DNA of 59,924 nt from an uncultured Acetatifactor sp. (GTDB lineage Bacteria > Bacillota > Clostridia > Lachnospirales > Lachnospiraceae), in assembly GCA_910585615.1 (NCBI GenBank), contig CAJUFO010000021.1, positions 1 to 59,924 of the forward strand, written 5' to 3'. The notes beneath the pieces are model-generated. The model was not told the origin of the DNA. It ran no database searches and saw only the letters and a list, made by a program, of their open reading frames with translations. Shown in pieces: positions 31,856 through 40,228 of the stretch (positions are counted from its first letter, which is position 1; each line of letters starts with the position of its first letter). Made by a program: the position numbers and the translations under genes.

Positions 31856-33394
31856 ATGAGGAGGAGTTTATTTGTCTCGCTTTTATGTATGGGATTGGCG
31901 CTGGTGGCCATTCCCCTTGGGTGGATGCGGGTGGATGGGGAGAAGGAGGATGTGGCCATCTGGGAAGAGACGCTTTCCGGCGACCTGGAGGCGGCATCGG
32001 GCATAACGTTGCAGGTGGCATCCCACTGGAACGGGCGTCTGCTGTGGAATACGGAATATACTGTCGGAGACGGTGGGGAGGCCCGGAGCGACCTTACCTT
32101 TTCTTCGAAGAGGGTGGAATGGGAGCGGAAAGCCAGAAGGGCTGCCAGGATGGGCTTTGTGTACGGCACTGAATTCGGAACCGGTGAGGGGGACCAATAC
32201 AAAGGAATCAGTCTGGAGAGCATGCCCTGCCTGCCCTATCCGGAGGCCGTCCAGGCGGTAGCAGGGCGGGCGGGAGCCGCAGGGAAGTACGCGGAAACGG
32301 TGAGAATTGGAGAGTATTACGAATATTATCCCGTCTTTTTTGAGATATCGGGAATCTCAGTGACGTACCAGGGCGATTATGGGGACGAGACGGTCTTTCT
32401 CACAGAGCTGTTCCATATAGGTACGGCCCAGGACTGTCTGGAGCTGCAGCTGGAAAAGAGAGGCGCCGGGGCGGTGACCTCCCTTTCCGGGCAGAAGGTA
32501 GGACGGCCCGGCGACATCATGATCGCGGACGCATCAGCCTTTGGAAAGGCGGGGGCATATTATGCCTTCAGCTGCGCGGACGCGGAGACGGGAGCCCGGG
32601 TGGACAGGGGAGAGAACGCGGGGATTTTCTATCTTCCTTTTGAACAGGAGAAATATGGCATCTGTGTGGACCTGGGACAGATGAAAAAGGTCTGCGACCT
32701 GCCGGAGGATACGGCTCCCGCGGAGATGCTGCTGGACGAGGAGAGAGGATGCCTGTACATGGCTGCGAGGGGAAGGAATGACTACGAGCTCTTGGTCTAC
32801 AGCCTGGATCAGGGGAAGCCTGCTCTGACCCAGCAGGTGGCTCTGGGCCAGGGGAGGCTTTGCCGGACAGAGGATGGGGAGGAGGAAGGCATTTATCTGG
32901 CAGATACGGACGTGGCGCTGGAGCCTGCGCCCACCACGTTCTGCGCCATGTCCCGGGAGGAAGGCGGACTGCTGATGACCTGGAGCGACAACGGATTCTC
33001 CTTTATGACGGAGGAGGACGGGGAATATGGGCTATGGTGCAGCGGACAGTTCCCGGAGCAGCCGGAGGAAGAATACGTGGGCACGGGCGGTGGAGGCTGG
33101 GTGTGCAACCACATGTTCCCCATAGAGAGCGCATGCCTGTTTGACGGGGAAAGGCTGGTTCTGGCCGCCTTTGAGGACTGGGACAGCCTGAACGTGCTGC
33201 TGGCGGTCTACGACAGGGACGGGAACCTCTACAGCGGCCGCTGCCTGCAAAACGAAGAGCCGGTCATCGAACCATGGGATAAAATCCTGCCCCAGGGAAA
33301 GGAGCATGAGACCTGGCTGTGGGGTCGGCTGACGGATGAGTACGGCAGCATGGAGCCGGAGGGCGTAAGGCCGCTGGAGCTGATTGGGAAATAA
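31856..33394 (+). CDS. Exported protein of unknown function in the ABC operon
   Basis: A 512-residue protein with an uncleaved or cleavable N-terminal hydrophobic segment (SLFVSLLCMGLALVAIPLGW), the rest hydrophilic and acidic, hence extracytoplasmic. The second half looks like a beta-propeller: repeated strands such as GCLYMAARGRNDYELLVYSLD, GIYLADTD and RLVLAAFEDWDSLNVLLAVYD. It starts three bases after the ATPase stop, so it is part of the operon. I do not recognise the family. It may be a sensor or substrate-capture protein for the transporter. Confidence 0.7.
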   Translation: MRRSLFVSLLCMGLALVAIPLGWMRVDGEKEDVAIWEETLSGDLEAASGITLQVASHWNGRLLWNTEYTVGDGGEARSDLTFSSKRVEWERKARRAARMGFVYGTEFGTGEGDQYKGISLESMPCLPYPEAVQAVAGRAGAAGKYAETVRIGEYYEYYPVFFEISGISVTYQGDYGDETVFLTELFHIGTAQDCLELQLEKRGAGAVTSLSGQKVGRPGDIMIADASAFGKAGAYYAFSCADAETGARVDRGENAGIFYLPFEQEKYGICVDLGQMKKVCDLPEDTAPAEMLLDEERGCLYMAARGRNDYELLVYSLDQGKPALTQQVALGQGRLCRTEDGEEEGIYLADTDVALEPAPTTFCAMSREEGGLLMTWSDNGFSFMTEEDGEYGLWCSGQFPEQPEEEYVGTGGGGWVCNHMFPIESACLFDGERLVLAAFEDWDSLNVLLAVYDRDGNLYSGRCLQNEEPVIEPWDKILPQGKEHETWLWGRLTDEYGSMEPEGVRPLELIGK

Positions 33395-33412
33395 GGGAAA
33401 CTGCGGCGGACT

Positions 33413-34696
33413 TTAGATGAACTTATCCAGTTCGGCTTCCACCTGGGGCATTTTCTTGACCTTGGGGTCACGTATGACATTCCCTCTGGCCACCACCATG
33501 CTGAGGTACCTCAAGGCAGTCAAGTCGTCCAGCGGATTTTTGGCGCACACGATGAAGTCTGCGCACTTGCCAGCCTCAATGCTCCCTGTAACGTCCCCGA
33601 TTCCGGCAATCTCGGCATTGCGCTTCGTGGCCGTATGCAGGGCGAAGGCATTGGACACCCCGCAGCACTTATGGAAATACTGGAGCTCCCGCCACATGTC
33701 GTAATGGGTCACATAGGGGCATCCGGTATCCGTGCCCAGTCCCACAGGGATGTCGTTCGCCAGGCACTGCTTCGCGCATTCTATGATGCCGTGGAAGACG
33801 ATTTCACCGTTATAGCGCTCCATTTCCGTCACATGGCTGATTGCCGGGTCGAAAAGGGCATAGGGCAGCGCCGGGGACAGGGTGGCCACATGGACGGCGC
33901 CCTGCTCCCGGAACAGGCGTAAGATTTCCGCAGTGGGCTTTGCGCCGTGCTCGACGGTATCCACGCCGTTTTCCAGCGCCACCTGCATTCCCTGAGGGCT
34001 TTCCACATGGGCGGCTACATGGAAGCCCAGCCTGTGGGCCTCATCGCAGGCGCTCTTTACCATGTCGGGTTCCATCTTCAGGACACCCGGCTCCCCCTTT
34101 ACCGTGGCATCCAGCACGCCGCCGGTAATCATGAGCTTTATCAGATTCGGCTTGTCCTCGGCAATCTTGCGGACATATTCCGCGGCCTCCCGCGGCGTGG
34201 TGGCCTCATAGGCCAGAGAACCCGCCATGTGGCCGCCGGGCACGGATATGGCCATGTTGGCCGCCAGGATGCGGGGGCCGGTGGCCTTGCCGGAGAGGAT
34301 CAGGTCGCGGATCCAGGTGTCATAGTTCTCTATGCCCCCTACGGAGCGGAAGGTGGTGACGCCGCTGTAAAGCTCCGTGCGGCAGTAGGACTTGTACATG
34401 TATTCTATGTACTTGCGGGTCAGGGCGTTGGAGGTGGCCAGCTTCACGCTTCTTCGCGCATCCATGGGTTTTCCTGTGGGCTTACCGCCCGCCGGGATAT
34501 GGACATGCAGATTGATCAGCCCGGGCATCAGATATTGACCATTCAGGTCAATGACCTCGCAGCCCTCCAGGCTGCATTCCTTCTCTGGCAGGACTGCCGT
34601 TATCGTTTCGTCCTCAATCAGGATGGCATGGCCGCGCCGGGGAATCATGTTCTCGCTGCCGTCCAGGAGAACCAGATTTGTGAACGCTTTTTTCAT
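33413..34696 (-). CDS. Amidohydrolase family metal-dependent hydrolase
   Basis: A 427-residue amidohydrolase, similar to imidazolonepropionase- and prolidase-like enzymes. The metal-binding HxH is in GLINLHVHIPAGG; further ligands are in FHVAAHVESPQGMQ, VDTVEHGAKP and the late Asp in VGLGTDTGCP. A peripheral beta domain surrounds the barrel (GQYLMPG, KCADFIVCAKNPLDD). GGGAGG precedes the ATG at 34696. No neighbour reveals the substrate; cyclic or dipeptide amides are typical for the group. Orientation opposes the ABC operon, ending 19 bases from it. Confidence 0.9.
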   Translation of the reverse strand: MKKAFTNLVLLDGSENMIPRRGHAILIEDETITAVLPEKECSLEGCEVIDLNGQYLMPGLINLHVHIPAGGKPTGKPMDARRSVKLATSNALTRKYIEYMYKSYCRTELYSGVTTFRSVGGIENYDTWIRDLILSGKATGPRILAANMAISVPGGHMAGSLAYEATTPREAAEYVRKIAEDKPNLIKLMITGGVLDATVKGEPGVLKMEPDMVKSACDEAHRLGFHVAAHVESPQGMQVALENGVDTVEHGAKPTAEILRLFREQGAVHVATLSPALPYALFDPAISHVTEMERYNGEIVFHGIIECAKQCLANDIPVGLGTDTGCPYVTHYDMWRELQYFHKCCGVSNAFALHTATKRNAEIAGIGDVTGSIEAGKCADFIVCAKNPLDDLTALRYLSMVVARGNVIRDPKVKKMPQVEAELDKFI

Positions 34697-34890
34697 ATAG
34701 AAACCTCCCTGTGACATTATTGTATCCGCCTTCTGGAACAGCGCAATAGGAAAGGCCGGTCTGCTATGAGGCAGGCTAACCGTAAGACGCAGACAGCCGG
34801 GATATGCGTGGGGAAACGCTATCCCGGCTATGCTATTCAACCGTTTCATACATGATTATATGGTATGGAAATATTGCTAAAGCATGCCCT

Positions 34891-35649
34891 TTACTGGAAC
34901 AGCTTCAGCACCATGGAATCCTGATTCATCTGCTTCTTCAGCATCAGGTTCCTGTACTCGCTGAGCAGGTCCTCTTTCTTCTTCTCGGAAATCGCCTTGG
35001 GCATATCCAGATCCTCGATACGGCTCCTGGAGCTGAGCTGCTCTAAGCTTGCGCCTGTATTGTAGTTATAGGCATACTCCAGACGGTTGGTGGAAGCGCC
35101 CAGGCCGCTCCTCTGGCTGGCCACCTTGCTGATGGCGTCGTCGATGTCGTCCAGGCTGAACTTCTTCGTCACATCGAAATCAGCAATGCCCAGCGCCTCC
35201 AGCGTGGAGTTGGCCATGCCGATGCGCATGCCGCTTCCGTCGGGATTGGTAGCGATGTGCATGTCGGCCATGCTGCCGTCCAAAAGCTTCTGCTCATTCA
35301 GCGAAGTGGTCTTGGACATGGACTGAATGCCCTCTTTCAGCTGGTTGATTTCATCCTGATAATACTTCTTGTCCGAAGCGGAAGCAAGGCCGTTCATGGA
35401 GCGCAGGGCTAAATCCCGAATCCTCTGCAGATAGTCCATCACGCCATCCAAAGCGCCATCAGCCACGTTCAGGGCGCCCATGCCCTCTTTCGCGTTCTGC
35501 GCGCCTACGCTCAGCCCGGTCTCCTGGGCTTGCATCTTCTTACCAATCGCAAGCCCCGCCGCATCGTCCGCGGCGGTATTAATCCTCTTGCCGCTGGAGA
35601 TATGGGAATATGAATTATAAATTCCACTGGTTACAGTCATGCTGCTCAT
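34891..35649 (-). CDS. Short flagellin-like protein
   Basis: A 252-residue flagellin homologue. The N-terminal D1 helix is typical (SSGKRINTAADDAAGLAIGKKM, then ALNVADGALDGVMDYLQRIRDLA) and SNRLEYAYNYNT-like helices occur near the C terminus. The very N terminus is short, MSSMTVTSGIYNSYSHI, lacking the usual D0 start with an Asn-rich helix, and the C terminus ends in a charged LMLKKQMNQDSMVLKLF. It is thus a short or atypical flagellin, perhaps a minor filament or regulatory component. No other flagellar structural genes are adjacent. GGGGGT precedes the ATG. Confidence 0.85.
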   Translation of the reverse strand: MSSMTVTSGIYNSYSHISSGKRINTAADDAAGLAIGKKMQAQETGLSVGAQNAKEGMGALNVADGALDGVMDYLQRIRDLALRSMNGLASASDKKYYQDEINQLKEGIQSMSKTTSLNEQKLLDGSMADMHIATNPDGSGMRIGMANSTLEALGIADFDVTKKFSLDDIDDAISKVASQRSGLGASTNRLEYAYNYNTGASLEQLSSRSRIEDLDMPKAISEKKKEDLLSEYRNLMLKKQMNQDSMVLKLFQ

Positions 35650-36214
35650 AACGGAACCCCCTTTTTGTCAGATTTTACATCATAATAAAAGCACATAACC
35701 TTTCTCTTGCATCTGCTTTTCTTTATTATATTATTTTTTGGAAGAATTTTCAACCGGAATTTTAAATTTTTCTGATATGGAATCGTCCTCGAGAGTGTAT
35801 TCCCGCGAAGTCGGAAAAGTATAGTTTTGTCGCGCAGCTGACTGGTGAATTCCTCCCGGAAAGCGGAATCGGCCAGGAACCGGTTCATGAAGGAGCGGCT
35901 GGAGACCGGGGAGGACAGGCGCTTTAAGATAGCCGTGAGGAGGCTCAGCTGGCGTTCTCCCTTTTCCCGGGCAGCCAGAATGAGCAGACTTTCCTGAAGA
36001 CTTTGGAGAAAATGCTCCATCAGCGGCTGATTGTCAACTTTTCACCCAGGTATGCCGCCTGCCAGAAAGAAATCCGCCAGAAGCTATATTCCCGCCGGGA
36101 CTGCCGGATGGCACACATGGCAGGTGGGAGCAAAAAGGGGCTTCCTTTTTCGGGCCGGCCATGGTATACTGAAACGGAAGTCTCCCAGTTTTTTCCAGGA
36201 GGATGCATCGGCAT
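35646..36214 (-). pseudogene. Possible decayed gene upstream of the flagellin
   Basis: Two frames are joined by a TGATG overlap at 36020-36022: the first ends YSFWRISFWQAAYLGEKLTISR-like and the second begins with a helical stretch (HFLQSLQESLLILAAREKGE, then LLTAILKRLSS). The second continues into the A/T-rich flagellin leader, where it ceases to look coding. Together the helical parts resemble the C-terminal half of a regulator, but I cannot name the family. It may be a frameshifted remnant or simply non-coding. Confidence 0.2.
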
Positions 36215-36279
36215 CCCGCGGCATGGCTGGAGGGCTTTTCCTATGTCTCAAGAGCAAAACAAAAAGGAGTGAGAGGAAA

Positions 36280-38295
36280 GTGAGCGGGAACAAAGCGGAC
36301 TCCCGTGGCCGGGAGATGAAAAGAAGCCTGAACGGCAGGATATTGAGGAACACCCTGCTGAACATTTTCGTGCTGGTGCTGGTATGCTGCGGAATTATGT
36401 GGGCGGCCATGCAGTCTTTGGCCAACAACATTCTGCTGGACAGCCTGCAGCCCATGGCCCGCCAATCGGCCAAGACAGTGGAGGCCAACATCCACATGCT
36501 GGCGGACCGGATGATGAACATAGCCGGAGATCCCCGGATGGCAGGGGAAGCCGGCGGCGGGGCAGGGGGAGAGGAGGCGCTCCGGGCAGACCGGGAGCAG
36601 CTGCTCATGGAGGCGGCCAAGATTTATGAGCTGTATGCCATCGGCCTCTATGATCTGGAGGGGCAGCTGGTACAGGGGACCGACACCGCGCCGCAGCGCC
36701 TGGACGGCGAATTCTTCTCCCTGCTGCAGGAGACCGACAATATGACTACGGATTCGTCTACAAAATTCCAGGAGGGACTGGGCATCACCATGGGCATGCC
36801 GGTGAAGGAGGAGGGGGAGACCACCCTGTATGTGGTGGGCGTCTATAAATACGACACCCTGAATGATGTCATCAGCAGCATCAACCTGGGCAGGCACGGC
36901 ATCGCTTACATGGTGAACCATGGGGGCGCCATCACCGGCCATCCGGACCAGACGCTGGTTCTGGAGGGAGAGACCATGGAGGGTCTGTGCGGAGGGAACC
37001 GGGAGGTTGCGGACCGGGTGGTCACCGACGAGACCGGCGCCACGGAGTTCTCCGTGGAGGACGGGATCATGCTGGCCGCCTTTTCCCCCATCCGGGGGAC
37101 ACAGTGGTCCCTGGTGATTCAGGTGCCGAAGGCGGACTACGGCTCCTACATCAACGGCGCCATTCTGGTGGCGGTGTCGGCCACATTTGTGGTACTGCTG
37201 TTCTCCATACTGGCAGTGCTGCGCCTGGCCAGGTCCATCTCCCGCCCGGTGAAGAAGGTGACGGATCGGATGGTGGCTTTGTCTGACGGCGACCTCCATA
37301 CGGAGGTGGTCCGGATCCGGACCAGGGACGAACTGGAGCTGCTGACCCGGACATTGGGGGATACCGTGGAGAGCGTCAACCGCTACATATCGGATATCCA
37401 GCAGGTACTGACCCAGGTGGCGGAGGGGAATCTGCAGGTGGAGCCCCAAATGGACTACAGAGGAGACTTCGTGCAGATCCGGGGGAGCCTCGGCACCATC
37501 CTCCGCTCCATGAACGAAACCATTCTGGGCTTCCGCTCTGCCGCCGACCGGCTGGCAGGGATGGCAGAGGAGCTCAACGGCCAGTCCGGCCAGCTCCATC
37601 AGGCCTCCATGGAGCAGACCCGGTCCACGGAGGAACTGGTGGACGAGGTGTCCCATGTGAAAGAGAGCCTGGCCAGCGTCACGAAGAGCAGCAGCCAGAC
37701 CAGGGTGAAGACGGAAGAAATCTCCCAGTGCATCCGGGAGGCGAACATGCGCATGGACGATCTCTCCCAGGCCATGGACGATATCAGCGTCAATGCCCAG
37801 AAGATCACCAAGATTGCGGAGGACATCGAAGACATCGCGTTCCAGACAGGCATCCTGGCGCTGAATGCGTCCGTGGAGGCGGCCCGGGCCGGAAGCGCGG
37901 GCAAGGGTTTCGCCGTGGTGGCGGAGGAAGTCAGACAGCTTGCCTCCAAGAGCAGCGAGTCCGCCAAAAGCGCGGCGCAGATGGTGGGCAGCACCAAGAC
38001 CATCATCGAGAGCGGCGTGAAGCTCACCGGAGCCGCCGCCAGCTCTTTCCGGGAGATATCGGCCGTCTCCGAGCAGATCAGCGGAATCACCGACGAACTG
38101 GTGACGGCGGTCCGGGGACAGGAGAGCGCTCTGGTGATTATGGAGGAGCGGATCGGGACGATTTCGGCCATTGCGGAGAGAAACCTGCAGAATGCCGCCG
38201 GAACGGAGCAGTCCAGCTCCGGCCTGGCAAGAGAGGCGGAGGCCCTTCAGGACCAGGTGAAGAGATTTGTGGTGAAGGAGGGAAGGGGCAGATGA
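36280..38295 (+). CDS. Methyl-accepting chemotaxis protein
   Basis: A 671-residue chemoreceptor: membrane segment 1 near residues 24-45, an extracellular Cache-type sensor (about 46-290, with AIGLYDLEGQLVQGTD and GRHGIAYMVNHGGAITGHPD), membrane segment 2 (INGAILVAVSATFVVLLFSIL), a HAMP domain (SRPVKKVTDRMVALSDGDL), and a signalling domain with the conserved tip QTGILALNASVEAARAGSAG near residue 525. The start codon is GTG at 36280 with AGAGGAAA upstream; an ATG at 36316 is possible. It overlaps the next gene by four bases. The ligand is unknown. Confidence 0.93.
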   Translation: MSGNKADSRGREMKRSLNGRILRNTLLNIFVLVLVCCGIMWAAMQSLANNILLDSLQPMARQSAKTVEANIHMLADRMMNIAGDPRMAGEAGGGAGGEEALRADREQLLMEAAKIYELYAIGLYDLEGQLVQGTDTAPQRLDGEFFSLLQETDNMTTDSSTKFQEGLGITMGMPVKEEGETTLYVVGVYKYDTLNDVISSINLGRHGIAYMVNHGGAITGHPDQTLVLEGETMEGLCGGNREVADRVVTDETGATEFSVEDGIMLAAFSPIRGTQWSLVIQVPKADYGSYINGAILVAVSATFVVLLFSILAVLRLARSISRPVKKVTDRMVALSDGDLHTEVVRIRTRDELELLTRTLGDTVESVNRYISDIQQVLTQVAEGNLQVEPQMDYRGDFVQIRGSLGTILRSMNETILGFRSAADRLAGMAEELNGQSGQLHQASMEQTRSTEELVDEVSHVKESLASVTKSSSQTRVKTEEISQCIREANMRMDDLSQAMDDISVNAQKITKIAEDIEDIAFQTGILALNASVEAARAGSAGKGFAVVAEEVRQLASKSSESAKSAAQMVGSTKTIIESGVKLTGAAASSFREISAVSEQISGITDELVTAVRGQESALVIMEERIGTISAIAERNLQNAAGTEQSSSGLAREAEALQDQVKRFVVKEGRGR

Positions 38296-38735
38296 AAAGG
38301 ATAGCAAGCATCGTATTGGCCCTGTTGGTGACGGGATTCCTGACAGCCTGCGGCAGCGGCCAGGCAGGGCTCCAGGACGGCTACTACACCGCCCAGGCCG
38401 CCGAGTACAGCCATGGCTGGAAGGAATATATCACCATCATGGTGAAGGACGGGAGCATCGTCTCCGTGGAGTACAATGCGGAGAACGCAAGCGGATTCAT
38501 CAAGAGCTGGGATACTGCCTACATGCAGTCCATGCTGGACGTGACGGGCACCTACCCGAACCAGTACACCCGTTTTTATGCCGGGCAGCTTCTGGAGAAA
38601 CAGGGAGAAGGGGAAATCGACGCCCTCACCGGGGCCACTTCTTCCTACGGCTCCTTCCAGAAACTGATGGCCGCGGTCCTGGAGCAGGCCGAGAAAGGGG
38701 ACTCCAGCATCGTGTATGTGGATACCGGGCACTGA
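38292..38735 (+). CDS. FMN-binding-domain lipoprotein
   Basis: A 147-residue lipoprotein: signal peptide with lipobox LTACG, then one FMN_bind domain. The FMN-attachment-type motif DALTGATSSYGSFQKLM is near the C terminus, where the Thr in the (S/T)GAT pattern would be flavinylated, and GYYTAQAAEYSHGWKEYITI marks the N-terminal strand. The ATGA overlap with the chemoreceptor indicates co-translation, so the lipoprotein could serve as sensor partner or redox module (inference). Lipoproteins of this type are also sources of peptide pheromones in Firmicutes. Confidence 0.85.
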   Translation: MKRIASIVLALLVTGFLTACGSGQAGLQDGYYTAQAAEYSHGWKEYITIMVKDGSIVSVEYNAENASGFIKSWDTAYMQSMLDVTGTYPNQYTRFYAGQLLEKQGEGEIDALTGATSSYGSFQKLMAAVLEQAEKGDSSIVYVDTGH

Positions 38736-38815
38736 GGCGCAGGGATGGAGGCCGAGGAGGGCTGGGGGGTTTTTGCTGATTTGTGGAGTGCGTGTGCAGA
38801 TGCTGTTTGATTAGT

Positions 38816-38861
38816 GATAAAAAAGTTCGCCTTACTTGCATGTAAGGCGAACTTTTTTATC
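38816..38861. terminator. Very strong terminator hairpin, palindrome copy 1
   Basis: A 20-bp perfect stem GATAAAAAAGTTCGCC.. pairs with ..GGCGAACTTTTTTATC (38816-38835/38842-38861), loop TTGCAT. It ends the chemoreceptor operon, and the A and T flanks make it bidirectional. An inverted near-copy lies at 39063-39092. Confidence 0.85.
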
Positions 38862-39058
38862 GCTTCTAACATTTTATACCTAATGTGAGGTTAGTGCAAG
38901 TCTTAATTTATTTTTGGCAATATTTTCTATATTCTAGCAGTTCCCTTGGCGCTTTTTGTCTATTCTGTAGAAAAATGGTTTCTGAATTATCGTATTATCC
39001 CCTTTTAGGTAATGCCCTGGGCTTTTCTAAAACTGGTCTGTGGGAGCCCGCAGGGCAC

Positions 39059-39092
39059 AAAAAGTTCGCCTTACATGCAAGTAAGACGAACT
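39059..39092. repeat. Palindrome copy 2, inverted relative to 38816
   Basis: AGTTCGCCTTAC and GTAAGACGAACT (39063-39074/39081-39092) repeat the stem of the terminator at 38816. The loop is ATGCAA, the reverse complement of the first loop, so this copy is inverted. The 197 bases between the two copies are AT-rich and have no gene. Confidence 0.75.
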
Positions 39093-39124
39093 ATGCAGTT
39101 GTGTGCTGTAGCCATTTGCAAGAT

Positions 39125-40006
39125 ATGACGCGGATGAATTGGCTGCTTTGCCCGGAGACAGGCGATGTGGTGGATATGGAGTGGGAGATGCCAGAGATGA
39201 CTGGAGTAAAATGTTATAGGAAGCAAGGGAAGCTTGCTGAGGCCAGACCGTACGATAGAAAGCAAGAAGAGCTTTCTGCTGTCAAGTACTATGGGCGGAT
39301 GCGGGAGCTGGGATGCTTTACCCTGCAGGATGTCACGGATATGGTGGGGGAGCGGTCGGCGGTGACCTATCTGGTGAACGATTACCAGAGGAGGGGCTAC
39401 ATCGACAGGATACACCGCAACCTGTATACAGTGATGGACACGGAGAAGGAGGAGCCGGTGCTGAACCGGTATCAGATTGGCAGCAGGCTGTTTCCGGATG
39501 CGTATATTGCCTTGCGCAGCGCGTTCGAGGCGCGGGGGTATGCTCCTATGGCGGGCAATGAGGTTTTCGTAGCCACGGGGACGCGGTTCACGGACTTTCG
39601 GTATAATGGGGTGTTCTATCGGAGGGTGCAGCCGAAGGACGGAGCTGATAAGTCGTGGGTGGGCGGAAGCCTTGTGGCCAGCTTGGAGCAGACGGTGGTG
39701 GACAGCCTCCACAGCTTCTCGGGAGAGGCCGGGCTGGAGGATGTAGTGGAGTGCATCGTGCGGCTGCCGCGGCTGGATGCGGACAGGCTGCTTCAGTGCC
39801 TGGAGCGGTATGGGAACGGGTATCTTTATCAGAAGTGCGGGTATGTGCTGGAGCAGCTGCAGGAATATGTGGGGCTGCCGGAGAAGTTCTATCGGGAATG
39901 CAGGGCGCATTGCGCTAGTACGGTGCGGTATATGGTGAAGGGGGCGGAGGGGCTTATTTATCATCGAGAGTGGGGGGTTTATGCGCCTGTGCTAAATCAG
40001 GTATAG
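39125..40006 (+). CDS. AbiEi-like antitoxin / transcriptional regulator domain protein
   Basis: A protein of about 293 residues. Its conserved part (from about residue 55) has the AbiEi winged helix: YYGRMRELGCFTLQDVTDMV, YLVNDYQRRGYIDRIHRNLYTV, then YQIGSRLFPDAYIALRSAFEARG and SLEQTVVDSLHSFSGEAGLEDVVEC. AbiEi represses the type IV abortive-infection pair and is the antitoxin of AbiEii, but no AbiEii gene follows. The start is uncertain: the frame stays open back to 38885 through the second palindrome, and none of the ATGs at 39125, 39134 or 39179 has a good ribosome site. It marks the end of the GC-rich part of the window. Confidence 0.75.
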   Translation: MTRMNWLLCPETGDVVDMEWEMPEMTGVKCYRKQGKLAEARPYDRKQEELSAVKYYGRMRELGCFTLQDVTDMVGERSAVTYLVNDYQRRGYIDRIHRNLYTVMDTEKEEPVLNRYQIGSRLFPDAYIALRSAFEARGYAPMAGNEVFVATGTRFTDFRYNGVFYRRVQPKDGADKSWVGGSLVASLEQTVVDSLHSFSGEAGLEDVVECIVRLPRLDADRLLQCLERYGNGYLYQKCGYVLEQLQEYVGLPEKFYRECRAHCASTVRYMVKGAEGLIYHREWGVYAPVLNQV

Positions 40007-40029
40007 AAATGAGATGTGAGGTGGCGAAA

Positions 40030-40057
40030 TTAACAAGAATAATGATAGAAGTATAAT
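40030..40057 (+). promoter_or_regulatory. Candidate promoter of the polysaccharide cluster
   Basis: TTAACA (40030-40035) and TATAAT (40052-40057) are 16 bases apart, about 170 bases before the first gene. The long AT-rich leader could carry an antitermination signal as in other long polysaccharide operons; no clear RNA structure was identified. Confidence 0.5.
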
Positions 40058-40228
40058 TGGTATGATAAATTTGGATTAAAGCTGCTGGAATAGAGTTAGG
40101 ATAAGGCTTGATTCAGCGTTGAATTATAGATATCAAAGAGAATCATCTGGAGAGAGTGTGGGAATCCCTGGACTTTTGAGTGCTATAGCTTTGGTGCTGT
40201 AGGAGAAAATAAGAATGTGGAGAAGGAC

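Noticed and set aside
39125..40006. Complete AbiE toxin-antitoxin pair
   Set aside because: Only the AbiEi-like protein is present. The next gene downstream is the polysaccharide nucleotidyltransferase, which has a heptose-pathway layout and no AbiEii motifs near its start.
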